Positions 36,514-46,052 of a stretch of DNA of 64,000 nucleotides are shown piece by piece. The stretch lies in the NCBI GenBank assembly GCA_000526435.1, contig JAGB01000001.1:248001-312000 (forward strand), read 5' to 3'. Origin of the DNA: Caldicoprobacter oshimai DSM 21659. GTDB lineage: Bacteria > Bacillota > Clostridia > Caldicoprobacterales > Caldicoprobacteraceae. The position numbers and the translations under genes are program-made. Under the pieces are notes generated by a model. It was not told where the DNA came from, did no database searches, and worked only from the letters and a program-made list of their open reading frames with translations. How positions within the stretch are numbered: the first letter of the stretch is position 1; each line of letters opens with the position of its first letter.

Positions 36514-37413
36514 CTACTCCTCCACCAGATACCCGGTGTACTTCTCCACCATCTTAACGGGGTGGTATGACCTCTTTGCCTGTCGTAAGCCGGGTATGCC
36601 CATGTCCTCCTCGCGGTTTATATAGGGCACATCTTTCCAGCAATGCTCAGCAAACTGTTGGTTGATCATGGCATAGCATCCATGATACTGCGTATTGGCT
36701 TTTTCTATGTGAATGACAGCCATTTCGGGGTTAAGGAGTTCTCCCAAAGAAAATGCCTGGATCTTGCCGTCAATCCTCAATGCACCGCCCTTGAGCTTTA
36801 AAGCGTCGAAATTCCGCAATGCCTCAAGCACAGCCACCTTTTCATATTCCAATCCAGGGACTGGATCCTTTCTTTCCATCCACTCCAGCTCGGCCTGTAT
36901 GCATTCTTCTATGTTGCTGTCGTCTACCGGTTCATATGTATACTGATAGCTTCTCAAAAATTTATTGATGTGATTCCTCTTTTGATGGTATTTCTTGCCC
37001 CTCAAGTGAATGAGGTCCTGGGTACGATATACGTAGTCATCGTTGTTGGGATCCCGCTCGAACCTAAACAGCCCGGGCACTGCCTCATCAATTATCCTTC
37101 GGGTGATATCGGTAACTCCCTTCATCACAATGGGATATCCTTGTTTTTTGAAATATTGAATCAGCTTGTGGATTGCGCTATCGACGTTGCTGCCTTCTCC
37201 ATCTAAAGGTGGGAAAAAGAAGTAGAAATCTTTTCCAAACCTGCCTATGGTACAAAGACAGCCGTCGATTATTGAAAACCTCAAATTAAAAGCATGCCGC
37301 CATATGAACATGTTTGTGAATGTAAACTCTGAATTTTCATAATGCCTCAATGAAAAATAGTGGTCAAATACAGGTTTATCTTCTAACTCTATTTCCTTAA
37401 AATGTATATCCAT
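36514..37413 (-). CDS. DUF2156 (GNAT-like aminoacyl transferase fold) protein
   Basis: 299 residues, matching the DUF2156 domain found in the soluble half of lysyl-phosphatidylglycerol synthase (HYENSEFTFTNMFIWRHAFN; RGKKYHQKRNHINKFLRSY; NREEDMGIPGLRQAKRSYHP). There is no membrane part, so it is a stand-alone cytoplasmic transferase-like protein. Paired with the adjacent Eis-like gene; the substrate is not predictable. Confidence 0.85.
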   Translation of the reverse strand: MDIHFKEIELEDKPVFDHYFSLRHYENSEFTFTNMFIWRHAFNLRFSIIDGCLCTIGRFGKDFYFFFPPLDGEGSNVDSAIHKLIQYFKKQGYPIVMKGVTDITRRIIDEAVPGLFRFERDPNNDDYVYRTQDLIHLRGKKYHQKRNHINKFLRSYQYTYEPVDDSNIEECIQAELEWMERKDPVPGLEYEKVAVLEALRNFDALKLKGGALRIDGKIQAFSLGELLNPEMAVIHIEKANTQYHGCYAMINQQFAEHCWKDVPYINREEDMGIPGLRQAKRSYHPVKMVEKYTGYLVEE

Positions 37414-37519
37414 GATTACTACCCCTTTCCTTCCTTCCTAATTTATATAATATCATTTGCTGTTGTTTAAACGCAAATTTTTGTTGGTATCCGGGGTAGT
37501 AATCCGAACTTTGGCGTTT

Positions 37520-40180
37520 CTATTGCAGCCTGGTAAGTTCCACCATGGCGCTGTCCCTATCGCTATTTGTCCCTCCTTCAATATTTGACAGTGCCTCTTT
37601 TATCGTGGCCATCACAGGCTCCAGCTTCTCATAGAAGATCACGATCAGGTCTCCAGGTTTTGCCCCCCTCATAGCGGTTTTAAGCGCCTCAACCTCTGAA
37701 AGTATTATCTCGACATTGCCAGGGTCCATCCCGGCTGACAAGATCCCTTCCTCCAATAGCTTGGCCACCTCACCCCTGCGCCTGCCTCTCAGGTCAACGT
37801 CTTCCTTGATTATGACGCTGTCAAAGCCTTTTCCAGCTATAAAACCTATGCGCCTGATGCTGCTGTCCTGCCTGTCGCCGGGAACCCCTATGATTCCAAC
37901 CGTTCGCGATGCTCCCATCTTTTTGATGGCTTCTATGACTTGGGTGTAACCGCTGATATTGTGCGCATAGTCCACCACCACCCTGAAATCCTTTATATTG
38001 AACACGTTAAAGCGGCCAGGATTATGGAACTCATCGGCATAGAAGGAACCCAATGCTTTTTGTATGGTTTCTATGGGAATTTTCATGGCATAGGCAACGC
38101 TTACGGCCGCCAGGCTGTTCTCGATATTATACGTCAACTTTCCCCCATATGTAGCCGGGATCCTGGAAACATCCATGCACTGTATAAATCCATCTCCCGT
38201 AGCAATGGTGATATGCTGTCCTTTCAGGAATACAGCAATTCCCCCTTCCATGAGGTGCCTGTGTACGGTGATGTTGTCCTCCTGCCTTGAAAAGTATATT
38301 ATGTTGCTTTTCACCCGCTTGGCAGCTTCCGCCACCATGGGGTCATCGGCATTCAGCACTACATAACCGTTTGTCTTTACAGCCTCTAACACCAGTGATT
38401 TTACATGCAGCAAATCCTCAAGCGTATAGATCTCATCTATCCCCAGATGGTCTTCGCTGATGTTGGTCAAGACAGCGATATCGCTGAGATCATAGCCCAG
38501 GCCTGATCTAATGATGCCGCCGCGGGCGGTTTCCAGCACTGCAACCTCTACGCTTTTGTCGGTCAGGACTATCTTTGCACTGGCAGGTCCTGTGGTATCC
38601 CCTTTCATGACACAGCGGTCATTTATAAAAACCCCACCGGTTGTCGTCATTCCAACGGTATAACCGTGTGTCCTAAGAATGTGTGCAATCATGCGAACAG
38701 TGGTAGTCTTACCGTTTGTCCCTGTAACTGATATGATAGGGATTGAGTGTCTGCTTCCCGGCGGGAAGAGCATGTCGACGATATGTTGGGCCACGTTCCT
38801 CGGCTTGCCCTTGGATGGATACAGGTGCATGCGTATACCGGGTGCGGCGTTTACCTCTATTACCGCGCCTGTACCTTCTTCTATTGGCTTGGAAATATCG
38901 GGGCAGGCAATGTCAATTCCTGCAATATCAAGTCCTATTATCTGTGCCGCCCTTACCGCAATCTCACAATTTATGGGGTGTATCTTGTTGGTACAATCGA
39001 TGGCTTCTCCGCCCGAGCTTAAGTTGCCGTTGACTTTTAAATACACCCGTTTGCCGGCGGGAGGAATGCTATCTGGAGTGTACCCCTGCTTTTTCAGCAC
39101 TGCCAGCGAAATCTCGTCAATCTTAATTTTGGTGAGCGGCTTTTCGTGGTCTTCGCCTCGCCTTTCGTCTTTATTTATTATATCCACCAGCTGAGAGATG
39201 GTGTGCTTACCGTCTCCCACCACATGGGCAGGAATTCTCTGCGCAACGGCCACTACCCTATCCCCCACCACCAGCACACGATAATCATTCCCCTTGATAT
39301 ACTTCTCCACTATGACGTTTTCATCCACCTGTTTGGCAATGTTGAAAGCCTGGGCCACCTCCTCTGGAGTGGTGAGATTGAGGGACACTCCTCTGCCCTG
39401 GTTTCCCCTTTCAGGTTTTACAACCACGGGGTACCCCAACTCCTGGGCTATCTCCAGTGCATCTTCAAGCGAAGTACATACGCTGCCTTCAGGAACGGGT
39501 ATTCCCGCTTCCCTCAATATCTCTTTGGTTAAGGTCTTATCGCAGGCTATATCAACCGAAATACAGCTGGTATTCTCAGTGATGGTAGCCTCTATCCTTT
39601 TTTGATACTTTCCGTACCCTAGCTGCAATATGCTGCCATTCCCGATTCTCATAACGGGAATCCCTCTTTCCAGTGCGGTCTCAACAATGGCTTTGGTACT
39701 GGGGCCCAACTCGCTTTTCATTGCCTTTTCTTTTATCCTATTAAGATGCCAATCAATGTCAAAAGCCTGGCCACGACACAAGGCCTCCACCAATTGAACG
39801 CTACACTTGCCGGCTTCCAAGCCTGCCACCTCATTTCTGTAGGCGTACACAATGGTGTATCTGGTTGAATCCTTGATTTGCCTTGCTCTGCCGAAGCTGA
39901 CGTCATACCCCAAAACATGCTGTATCTCCAGGGCACAGTGTTCAATGACGTGCGCCAGATATGTTCCCTCCATGAGTCTCGTAATGAAGCCACCGGGACA
40001 GCCCAGGGAGCAGTGGTGCTGGTACAGGCCGGGAAGCAGCTTCAACAGCGCACCGTTGAATCCACTTATATCCTTTGTAGGTATATCCGCCAGCTCTTCC
40101 AAGTCCACGACCATTTTAACGACCTTTTGATGGCTGTAAATGTTCCTTCCTTTAAATGCCTTAAGCTCGCAAATCTTCAA
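37520..40180 (-). CDS. cphA: Cyanophycin synthetase
   Basis: 886 residues, the full three-domain enzyme. An N-terminal domain (LPGLYQHHCSLGCPGGFITR) is followed by an ATP-grasp domain (GYPVVVKPERGNQGRGVSLN; INVEVNAAPG-like VIEVNAAPGIRMHLYP) and a Mur-ligase domain (SVTGTNGKTTTVRMIAHIL; HLGIDEIYTLEDLLHVKSLV). Polymerises Asp and Arg into multi-L-arginyl-poly-L-aspartate, a cytoplasmic nitrogen store; one domain adds Asp, the other Arg. The cyanophycinase gene lies five bases upstream in the same operon. Confidence 0.95.
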   Translation of the reverse strand: MKICELKAFKGRNIYSHQKVVKMVVDLEELADIPTKDISGFNGALLKLLPGLYQHHCSLGCPGGFITRLMEGTYLAHVIEHCALEIQHVLGYDVSFGRARQIKDSTRYTIVYAYRNEVAGLEAGKCSVQLVEALCRGQAFDIDWHLNRIKEKAMKSELGPSTKAIVETALERGIPVMRIGNGSILQLGYGKYQKRIEATITENTSCISVDIACDKTLTKEILREAGIPVPEGSVCTSLEDALEIAQELGYPVVVKPERGNQGRGVSLNLTTPEEVAQAFNIAKQVDENVIVEKYIKGNDYRVLVVGDRVVAVAQRIPAHVVGDGKHTISQLVDIINKDERRGEDHEKPLTKIKIDEISLAVLKKQGYTPDSIPPAGKRVYLKVNGNLSSGGEAIDCTNKIHPINCEIAVRAAQIIGLDIAGIDIACPDISKPIEEGTGAVIEVNAAPGIRMHLYPSKGKPRNVAQHIVDMLFPPGSRHSIPIISVTGTNGKTTTVRMIAHILRTHGYTVGMTTTGGVFINDRCVMKGDTTGPASAKIVLTDKSVEVAVLETARGGIIRSGLGYDLSDIAVLTNISEDHLGIDEIYTLEDLLHVKSLVLEAVKTNGYVVLNADDPMVAEAAKRVKSNIIYFSRQEDNITVHRHLMEGGIAVFLKGQHITIATGDGFIQCMDVSRIPATYGGKLTYNIENSLAAVSVAYAMKIPIETIQKALGSFYADEFHNPGRFNVFNIKDFRVVVDYAHNISGYTQVIEAIKKMGASRTVGIIGVPGDRQDSSIRRIGFIAGKGFDSVIIKEDVDLRGRRRGEVAKLLEEGILSAGMDPGNVEIILSEVEALKTAMRGAKPGDLIVIFYEKLEPVMATIKEALSNIEGGTNSDRDSAMVELTRLQ

Positions 40181-40185
40181 AGCAA

Positions 40186-40995
40186 TTACCTCCTGATCAC
40201 CGGTCTTCGCGATTTGATATCGTACCTGTAACCCGCTGGAAGTACATGCATTACGACGTTGGTCAGCGCCAGTATTTCATCAGGCTTCAACTCCGAGACA
40301 TTGGTAAAATCCAGGTTTTTGCCGTCGAGTATTGTCACAGCATGGGACCCTATCACTTCAAATACCGCATCTCCATCTATTATGATTGCGGTATCCTCGT
40401 CAATTCCCACCCCTAACATGTGCGGGTTTTGAGCTATAGCGGTAAGCAAGCGGCCAATTCGGCCACGCTGGGCAAAGTGCTGGTCTATTACGACGTCTTT
40501 TAAAAGCCCTAATCCCGGTGCCATCTTTAGTGTACATTTTTTGGGCGCGTCATCATCATTGCCCGACGTGATCATGGTTTCGCTCATGACCGAAGCGCCT
40601 GCGCTGGTTCCGGCAATTACCACACCGCGATGATATGCCTCTTTCAGCTTCTCTTCAGCCTTTGTACCTCCCAGAAGAGAGGTGATACGCAGCTGGTCGC
40701 CGCCGGTGAAAAATATGCAGGTGGCAACGTCCATTTTGTCTATAAATCCGTCGTTGTTAGCATGATGCCTGGAATCTATATGTATCACGCTTATATCGCG
40801 TACACCAAAGCGATCAAATATTTGGGTGTATTCCTCACCTATGCTTTGGGGATACTCGGTGGCTACTGTCAGGATCACAATGTGCCCCTCTTGTCCCCCT
40901 GCCAGTTCGACAAGCTTTCTTAAGATTACGCATTCACCCTCTTTGTCTTCTGCACCGCCAATTATCATGAGCTTACCCTTTACCTTTTCCTCCAT
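40186..40995 (-). CDS. cphB: Cyanophycinase
   Basis: 269 residues from the ATG at 40995 (GGAGGAG six bases upstream); a longer in-frame version from 41088 lacks a binding site. Serine-peptidase S51 motifs: LMIIGGAEDKEGECVILRKL at the start, the nucleophile elbow GTSAGASVMSET and the conserved IDQHFAQRGRIGRLL. Splits cyanophycin to beta-Asp-Arg dipeptides. Forms a synthesis/breakdown pair with cphA. No isoaspartyl dipeptidase is in the window. Confidence 0.93.
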   Translation of the reverse strand: MEEKVKGKLMIIGGAEDKEGECVILRKLVELAGGQEGHIVILTVATEYPQSIGEEYTQIFDRFGVRDISVIHIDSRHHANNDGFIDKMDVATCIFFTGGDQLRITSLLGGTKAEEKLKEAYHRGVVIAGTSAGASVMSETMITSGNDDDAPKKCTLKMAPGLGLLKDVVIDQHFAQRGRIGRLLTAIAQNPHMLGVGIDEDTAIIIDGDAVFEVIGSHAVTILDGKNLDFTNVSELKPDEILALTNVVMHVLPAGYRYDIKSRRPVIRR

Positions 40996-41061
40996 ACACA
41001 GCTCCTCCAACAATATTGGTACAATACCTTTATTTTTCCAAAAATATAGGAGATTATTCCA

Positions 41062-41102
41062 TAAAAATAAAAATAAAAATACACCCACTTTTTGCGGGTG
41101 TA
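41062..41102 (-). terminator. Terminator of the four-helix membrane protein gene
   Basis: Minus strand TACACCC-GCAAAAAGT-GGGTGTA followed by TTTTTATTTTTATTTTT. Confidence 0.88.
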
Positions 41103-41185
41103 TACCTGTTTAAAGGAAGATATGACAGACAGACAACTGGCTTGTAATATGAGGAATTATCATGCAAATAACTTATGTCGTCATC

Positions 41186-41725
41186 TCAAAAGCTTATATT
41201 CACCTTTGACTTCTCGGCCCTCATTGCCTCGGCCTTTTCTATGGCCTCCAAAATCTTCTTTCTCTTGCGAAGCCCATCTATATAGCTAATTCCCGATAAT
41301 AAGGGAAGCAAAACAATTGGTATTATGGCTATATCAGGCATCATCTTCTCAAACGTAACAAATATCTTGGTATATGGTACCAGCCAAATCCGCAAAACTG
41401 TGTTAAACCAATTGATACTGTCTGCAGAAGACTTCATACTAATAGCCAGCAGGTATAAAATCACGCCTGGAATAGAAGCTATAAGGCCGGCTATAAAGCC
41501 TTTATACGGGGCAAAAGCCTCCTTTTTGGCGTCATCCAGTCCTTTACTGCTCATGTCAGCGTATATTATCAACCAGAATATTGCTATATAAACAAGCCCT
41601 ATAAGCCACTGGTATACCTGATTTTTTTCAAGAATACCGAATAACGCTGGCATAAATATAAACTGAACCAGCGACATGACAGCATGGGTCCCCAGCAGCT
41701 TCAAACCCTGTTTTATGGGTCCCAC
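41186..41725 (-). CDS. Integral membrane protein of unknown function
   Basis: 179 residues with about four membrane segments (~16-32, 39-56, 76-95, 130-148) and a Lys/Glu-rich C-terminal tail predicted to be cytoplasmic (RKRKKILEAIEKAEAMRAEK). I do not recognise the family. Monocistronic with its own terminator, lying behind the DegS/DegU-like genes. Confidence 0.7.
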   Translation of the reverse strand: MGPIKQGLKLLGTHAVMSLVQFIFMPALFGILEKNQVYQWLIGLVYIAIFWLIIYADMSSKGLDDAKKEAFAPYKGFIAGLIASIPGVILYLLAISMKSSADSINWFNTVLRIWLVPYTKIFVTFEKMMPDIAIIPIVLLPLLSGISYIDGLRKRKKILEAIEKAEAMRAEKSKVNISF

Positions 41726-41812
41726 TTTATCCCCTCCCCTCTTGTGTTATTATACTATAAAACAAGCATCATTTCTAGGCAATTTTGAAGAGGAGGGGAG
41801 AGGCCGTAAATC

Positions 41813-42469
41813 TTATTTTAAATGATTTTTGAACACATAGATGGCAGCCTGTGTACGATCGCTTACATCCAGCTTTTTAAATATGTTTGACACATGGTTT
41901 TTAACCGTCTTCTCACTTATGTACAGCTCATTGGCAATTTCCTTGTTGTTTTTGCCGTCGGCTATAAGCAGCAAGACCTCAATCTCCCGCGGAGTTAAGT
42001 TGTGCTGTTCAAACTGCTTTCTTACCGAATGATAGCTCATCTTGTCAAAATCCTTTATAAGCTTGCCGGAGAGGTTGGGCTGTATGTAAGTTTCACCTCT
42101 GTAAACGTCCCTGATGGCCTTCAAAAGATGATCAACGTCAGCATCCTTCATGATATACCCTGACGCACCTATTCTTACCGCTTCCAGGAGGTATTCCCGA
42201 TCGTCATGCACCGTGAGCACTATTACCTTGGCCTGGCATCCCCTCTCTTTAAGCTCTTTGATAGCGTATATGCCATTTTGTACCGGCATGTTTATGTCCA
42301 TCAAAATCACATCGGGATTGAGCTGCAAGGTTTTTTCCACCACCTCTTTACCGTTGGAAGCCTCACCTACTACTTCTATATCCTCTTCTAATTCAAGCAA
42401 CTGCTCAAGGCCTTTCCTGAAAAGCGAGTGGTCATCAGCAATAAGCACCTTTATCTTTTCCTTCTCCAT
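41813..42469 (-). CDS. degU: NarL/DegU-family response regulator
   Basis: 218 residues. Receiver domain with phospho-acceptor Asp58 (DVILMDINMPVQNG), acidic pair ADDH near residue 12, and the switch Lys in VIVLTVHDD-x10. C-terminal LuxR-type helix-turn-helix (LTPREIEVLLLIADGKNNKE; LYISEKTVKNHVSNIFKKLD). Closest in sequence to DegU/LiaR-type regulators. Eight bases separate it from the kinase gene. Targets cannot be read from the window. Confidence 0.9.
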   Translation of the reverse strand: MEKEKIKVLIADDHSLFRKGLEQLLELEEDIEVVGEASNGKEVVEKTLQLNPDVILMDINMPVQNGIYAIKELKERGCQAKVIVLTVHDDREYLLEAVRIGASGYIMKDADVDHLLKAIRDVYRGETYIQPNLSGKLIKDFDKMSYHSVRKQFEQHNLTPREIEVLLLIADGKNNKEIANELYISEKTVKNHVSNIFKKLDVSDRTQAAIYVFKNHLK

Positions 42470-42477
42470 AAATTTAA

Positions 42478-43653
42478 TTAACCCTCCTTTTCCGTAGTAT
42501 TAATAGGTATTTGCAATAAAACCGTGGTACCCCTTCCTTCCTGAGATTGAACAGTCAATTTGCCTTTAAGCAGCTCGGCACGCTGCTTCATGCCATATAT
42601 GCCGAACCCTCCTTCATAGATATTGGTCCTTTTCTGCTCTTCAACTTTTTCTTTATCAAAGCCTACGCCATTGTCGGCAATCCTGGCAATTAAAAAACCA
42701 TCTTTTATGTACATCTTGATATAGGCCTTTGTTGCCTTTGAATGCTTTTTTATGTTGTTTAGCGCTTCCTGCACGATTCTGAATACGGCCACCTCAACCA
42801 CTTTATCCAGAGCGTTTTCATCCAGGTCATAGACTTCCAACGCTACATCTATGCCAGTCTCTTCGATGAACTTTGACACGTAACGCTGGAGTGTGGGCAC
42901 TAGGCCTAAATCGTCTAGAGACATGGGACGCAGGTCGAATATGATTCTCCGTATCTCCTGGAGGCTTAGTTTTACCAGCTGTTTTAGCTCGCCTATTTGT
43001 TGCCTGGCCTTCTCTACATCCCTGTACAGTAGTTTTTCGCAGAGCTCGCACTTGAGCACGATATTTGATAACGATTGAGCGGGACCGTCGTGGATGTCTC
43101 TGGCCAACCTCTGGCGTTCCTGTTCCTGGGCAGTGATTATCCTTATACCCATCATCTCTTTTTTTTGTAATTCATATAGGGTACTACTTATATTAGTCAG
43201 TGCATCGATAAGGTAGTTCATGGCCACAGCCACATGAGTGACCAGATATTCGGCTCTTTCTACGATTTCCCTTGCACGCCTAATCCTCATCTCAAGTTCG
43301 GTCCTCTGGGCTATCAAGTGCTGTTCATTTTCTTTTTTAAGGGCCAGCTTGATTTGCAGTTCTCTGGCGGTATCGTAGGCCATTTTGATGTCATCTTCGT
43401 TGTAGAGCTTAAAGTTTTTACTCACTATCATAAGCCTGTATCGGCTTTTCTTTTCTAAGAGAGACAGCCTTTCTACCTCTTCTACCGCTTCTTTTACTTT
43501 AACTTGCAGCTCTTCAAGCTTGGCCTCCAACTCTTTCCATTCCTGCCTGGCACTCTCTGAAATTTCAAATATCTGCTTTTTCCCGTTTTCAAGAGCTTCA
43601 ATAGCCTTTTTTACTATTTCATCCAGCTGTTGGGGACTAATATTCTCAACCAA
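42478..43653 (-). CDS. degS: DegS-like cytoplasmic sensor histidine kinase
   Basis: 391 residues without membrane helices. N-terminal coiled-coil sensor domain (to ~residue 165), then HisKA_3 with phosphorylated His188 in QERQRLARDIHDGPAQSLSN, and an HATPase_c domain (VVEVAVFRIVQEALNNIKKH; ARIADNGVGFD; GGFGIYGMKQRAELLKG). The soluble coiled-coil architecture is that of DegS. Pairs with the adjacent response regulator. Confidence 0.9.
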   Translation of the reverse strand: MVENISPQQLDEIVKKAIEALENGKKQIFEISESARQEWKELEAKLEELQVKVKEAVEEVERLSLLEKKSRYRLMIVSKNFKLYNEDDIKMAYDTARELQIKLALKKENEQHLIAQRTELEMRIRRAREIVERAEYLVTHVAVAMNYLIDALTNISSTLYELQKKEMMGIRIITAQEQERQRLARDIHDGPAQSLSNIVLKCELCEKLLYRDVEKARQQIGELKQLVKLSLQEIRRIIFDLRPMSLDDLGLVPTLQRYVSKFIEETGIDVALEVYDLDENALDKVVEVAVFRIVQEALNNIKKHSKATKAYIKMYIKDGFLIARIADNGVGFDKEKVEEQKRTNIYEGGFGIYGMKQRAELLKGKLTVQSQEGRGTTVLLQIPINTTEKEG

Positions 43654-43767
43654 ATCGACTCCCTCACATATGAGAAATTTTATACAACCATTTATTCGAC
43701 AGATATTTATTCGACAAAATAATTAAAATTCCTCTTTAAACTGACAACAAAAATAATGATTAAGCTC

Positions 43768-43807
43768 ATAAAAATCAAAGGCATGGGGCTTTTAGCTCCA
43801 TGCCTTT
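43768..43807 (-). terminator. Terminator after 5-formyl-THF cyclo-ligase (both strands)
   Basis: AAAGGCATGGGGC-TTTTA-GCTCCATGCCTTT, 13 pairs. T-tracts occur on both strands, the better one on the plus strand. It separates the cyclo-ligase gene from degS. Confidence 0.8.
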
Positions 43808-43841
43808 TTTTGCATCATCCCTGCTGTATTGCGCTTAAAAC

Positions 43842-44432
43842 TCACATTACCTTTTTAATACCGCTTTCGGTTATAATCAAGTCCATCGGGACATCAAAAT
43901 GACAAACGGGTACGCTGGGCATAACTTGAAAATCGAAGGCTAGTCCAACCTTTTTTGCAAAAGGCGGGACCTTCATCAAAAAGCGGTCGTAGTACCCTTT
44001 ACCGTGGCCTATCCGATTGCCGTGTATATCAAATGCAAGGCCGGGCACTATTATCACTTCTAAAATGCTGGGGTCAACAGGCCTTATATACTCCTTTTTG
44101 GGCTCGAGTATTCCGTAATGTCCGGCTACAAGCTCGTCCAGCCCTTTGATTTGCGACGCCAACAGGTCAACCGTTTGAGTGATACAAACCGGCACCACCA
44201 CAGTCTTACCGGCTTTCAGCAAATCTTCAATTATTTTCTCAGTTCTTACCTCTCCCGGCATGTTTACGTAGGCCATGATGGTTTGACTATTTTTAATAAA
44301 GTCCAAAGAGAGTAAAAACTCAGCTATCCGCACGCTTTTCTCATCGATTTCCTGCTGGCCCATCTCCTTTCTGCGCCTGGCCATCATCCGCCTTATGTCT
44401 TCCTTTGTCACAGCCTTTGCCTTGTCTATCAA
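43842..44432 (-). CDS. 5-formyltetrahydrofolate cyclo-ligase
   Basis: 196 residues. Conserved IMAYVNMPGEVRTEKII, LVAGHYGILEP and the phosphate-binding GNRIGHGKGYYDRFL are present. Converts 5-formyl-THF to 5,10-methenyl-THF with ATP. It follows alanine racemase by 27 bases on the same strand. Confidence 0.92.
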   Translation of the reverse strand: MIDKAKAVTKEDIRRMMARRRKEMGQQEIDEKSVRIAEFLLSLDFIKNSQTIMAYVNMPGEVRTEKIIEDLLKAGKTVVVPVCITQTVDLLASQIKGLDELVAGHYGILEPKKEYIRPVDPSILEVIIVPGLAFDIHGNRIGHGKGYYDRFLMKVPPFAKKVGLAFDFQVMPSVPVCHFDVPMDLIITESGIKKVM

Positions 44433-44459
44433 CGTATATCAGCTCCTCCCATGCCTTCA

Positions 44460-45575
44460 TCAGATGTAGATTCTGGGTATTCTGCGCCCTATACCCGTCA
44501 AAATTTCATACGAAATGGTGCCACACAGCCGTGCGATGTCTTCGGCCGAGATGGTCTCCCCTCCCTGGGTTCCAATGAGCACCGCAGTATCACCAGGTTT
44601 TACCCCTGGGATATGGGTTACATCCACCATGACCTGGTCCATGCACACCAGGCCAACGATGGGAGCCCTCTGGCCGTTTATCAAAACCCATCCCCTATTG
44701 CTGAGCAGGCGGCTGTATCCGTCCGCATAGCCCACCGGAAGGGTTGCGATACGCATGGGCCCCTCGGCGATAAAAGTTCTACCGTAGCTGACGCTATCGC
44801 CTTTATCTATATCCTTTACGTGCACCACCTTCGTTTCCCACTGGAGTATTGGTTCAAGGTGTACAACTGAACGCTTGACGGCTGCAGAAGGATAGTACCC
44901 ATACATGGCAATTCCTGCCCGTACCAGGTTAAAATGGGTATCAGGGCAATCGATAATGGCAGCGCTGTTGGCGGCATGAACCCACTTGAAATCTATGCCG
45001 TCGCCGCGAAGGATATCGAGGATGTTTAAAAACCGCCTCATCTGTTGATTAGTAAAGGACTTGTCTTCCTCGTCAGCTGCAGCAAAATGGGTAAATATCC
45101 CTTCCAATCTCAAATGGCTGCATGCCTTTATCTCGGCACAGAACTTCCTTATGCTTTCAATATCAACCAGCCCAATACGTCCCATGCCGGTATCGACCTT
45201 GAGGTGAACGCCTATCCGCTTATTCAGCCGCCGGGCTTCCTGATTCAACAGCCTTGCCACCTCTAGTGAAAACACGCACTGGGTTAAATCGTATTCAACT
45301 ACCGTCTTCACCTGAGTCTCATCTATGCCTCCAAGCACCAGTATGGGTGCGGTAATGCCGGCCTCCCTGAGCTCTGCCCCCTCCTCTGGTATGGCAACTC
45401 CCAGCCATGAAGCTCCGGATACCAAAGCCTGATGTGCCACACCGATAGCACCATGCCCGTAAGCATCCGCCTTTACAACCGCCATCAGCTGAGTAGCGGG
45501 CTTTAATATGCGCTTTATGCTTTTTATATTCCTATCCAGCTTGGCAAGGTCAATTATTACTTTACTGGGCCGCAT
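44460..45575 (-). CDS. alr: Alanine racemase
   Basis: 371 residues. PLP lysine Lys35 in MAVVKADAYGHG, the second catalytic residue (Tyr of SVSYGRTF), and HLKVDTGMGRIGL and VMVDVTHIPGVKPGDTAVLIG of the barrel and C-terminal beta domain. Makes D-alanine for peptidoglycan; in spore-formers also limits L-alanine-triggered germination. Located 21 bases after the ACT-domain gene. Confidence 0.95.
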   Translation of the reverse strand: MRPSKVIIDLAKLDRNIKSIKRILKPATQLMAVVKADAYGHGAIGVAHQALVSGASWLGVAIPEEGAELREAGITAPILVLGGIDETQVKTVVEYDLTQCVFSLEVARLLNQEARRLNKRIGVHLKVDTGMGRIGLVDIESIRKFCAEIKACSHLRLEGIFTHFAAADEEDKSFTNQQMRRFLNILDILRGDGIDFKWVHAANSAAIIDCPDTHFNLVRAGIAMYGYYPSAAVKRSVVHLEPILQWETKVVHVKDIDKGDSVSYGRTFIAEGPMRIATLPVGYADGYSRLLSNRGWVLINGQRAPIVGLVCMDQVMVDVTHIPGVKPGDTAVLIGTQGGETISAEDIARLCGTISYEILTGIGRRIPRIYI

Positions 45576-45596
45576 TTCAAATCACCTGAATCCTGA

Positions 45597-46052
45597 TCAT
45601 TTTGTTCCCAAGCCATTTACATCATCCGCCGTCAGCACGCTGACGTTTTCCTTTTTTAACATTTCTTTGGCTGCTTTGAGGTCATCTACTTTAAATAATA
45701 TGAGGGCTCGTTCGGCAGGCCGCCGCACAAAAGAATACAGGTACTCTACACTTATATCCCCTTTGCTCAATATGTCAAGTACCTGGTGCAGACCTCCAGG
45801 TTTATCGGGGACTTCAACTGCCAATACCTCTGTGGTATTCACAGTATATCCAGCTTCACGCAATACCCTCAGCGCCTTCTCAGAGTTATCAACTATGATT
45901 CGCAATATGCCAAAATTGGTTGTGTCAGCTATCGATATAGCACACATGTCAATGTTATGTTCGGCCAACACCTTTGTGACTTCGGCCAGCTTACCCTTTT
46001 TATTCTCTAAAAATACCGAGATCTGAGTCATAGGCTTTTCCTCCCTTCTCAA
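45597..46052 (-). CDS. Tandem ACT-domain protein
   Basis: 151 residues, two ACT domains ([40 protein letters not shown]). Such proteins are regularly found next to paaK and iorBA in anaerobes and likely sense an amino acid, probably aromatic, to adjust that pathway. Overlaps paaK by four bases. The start is at the ATG following AAGGGAGGAAAAGCC. Confidence 0.85.
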   Translation of the reverse strand: MRREEKPMTQISVFLENKKGKLAEVTKVLAEHNIDMCAISIADTTNFGILRIIVDNSEKALRVLREAGYTVNTTEVLAVEVPDKPGGLHQVLDILSKGDISVEYLYSFVRRPAERALILFKVDDLKAAKEMLKKENVSVLTADDVNGLGTK

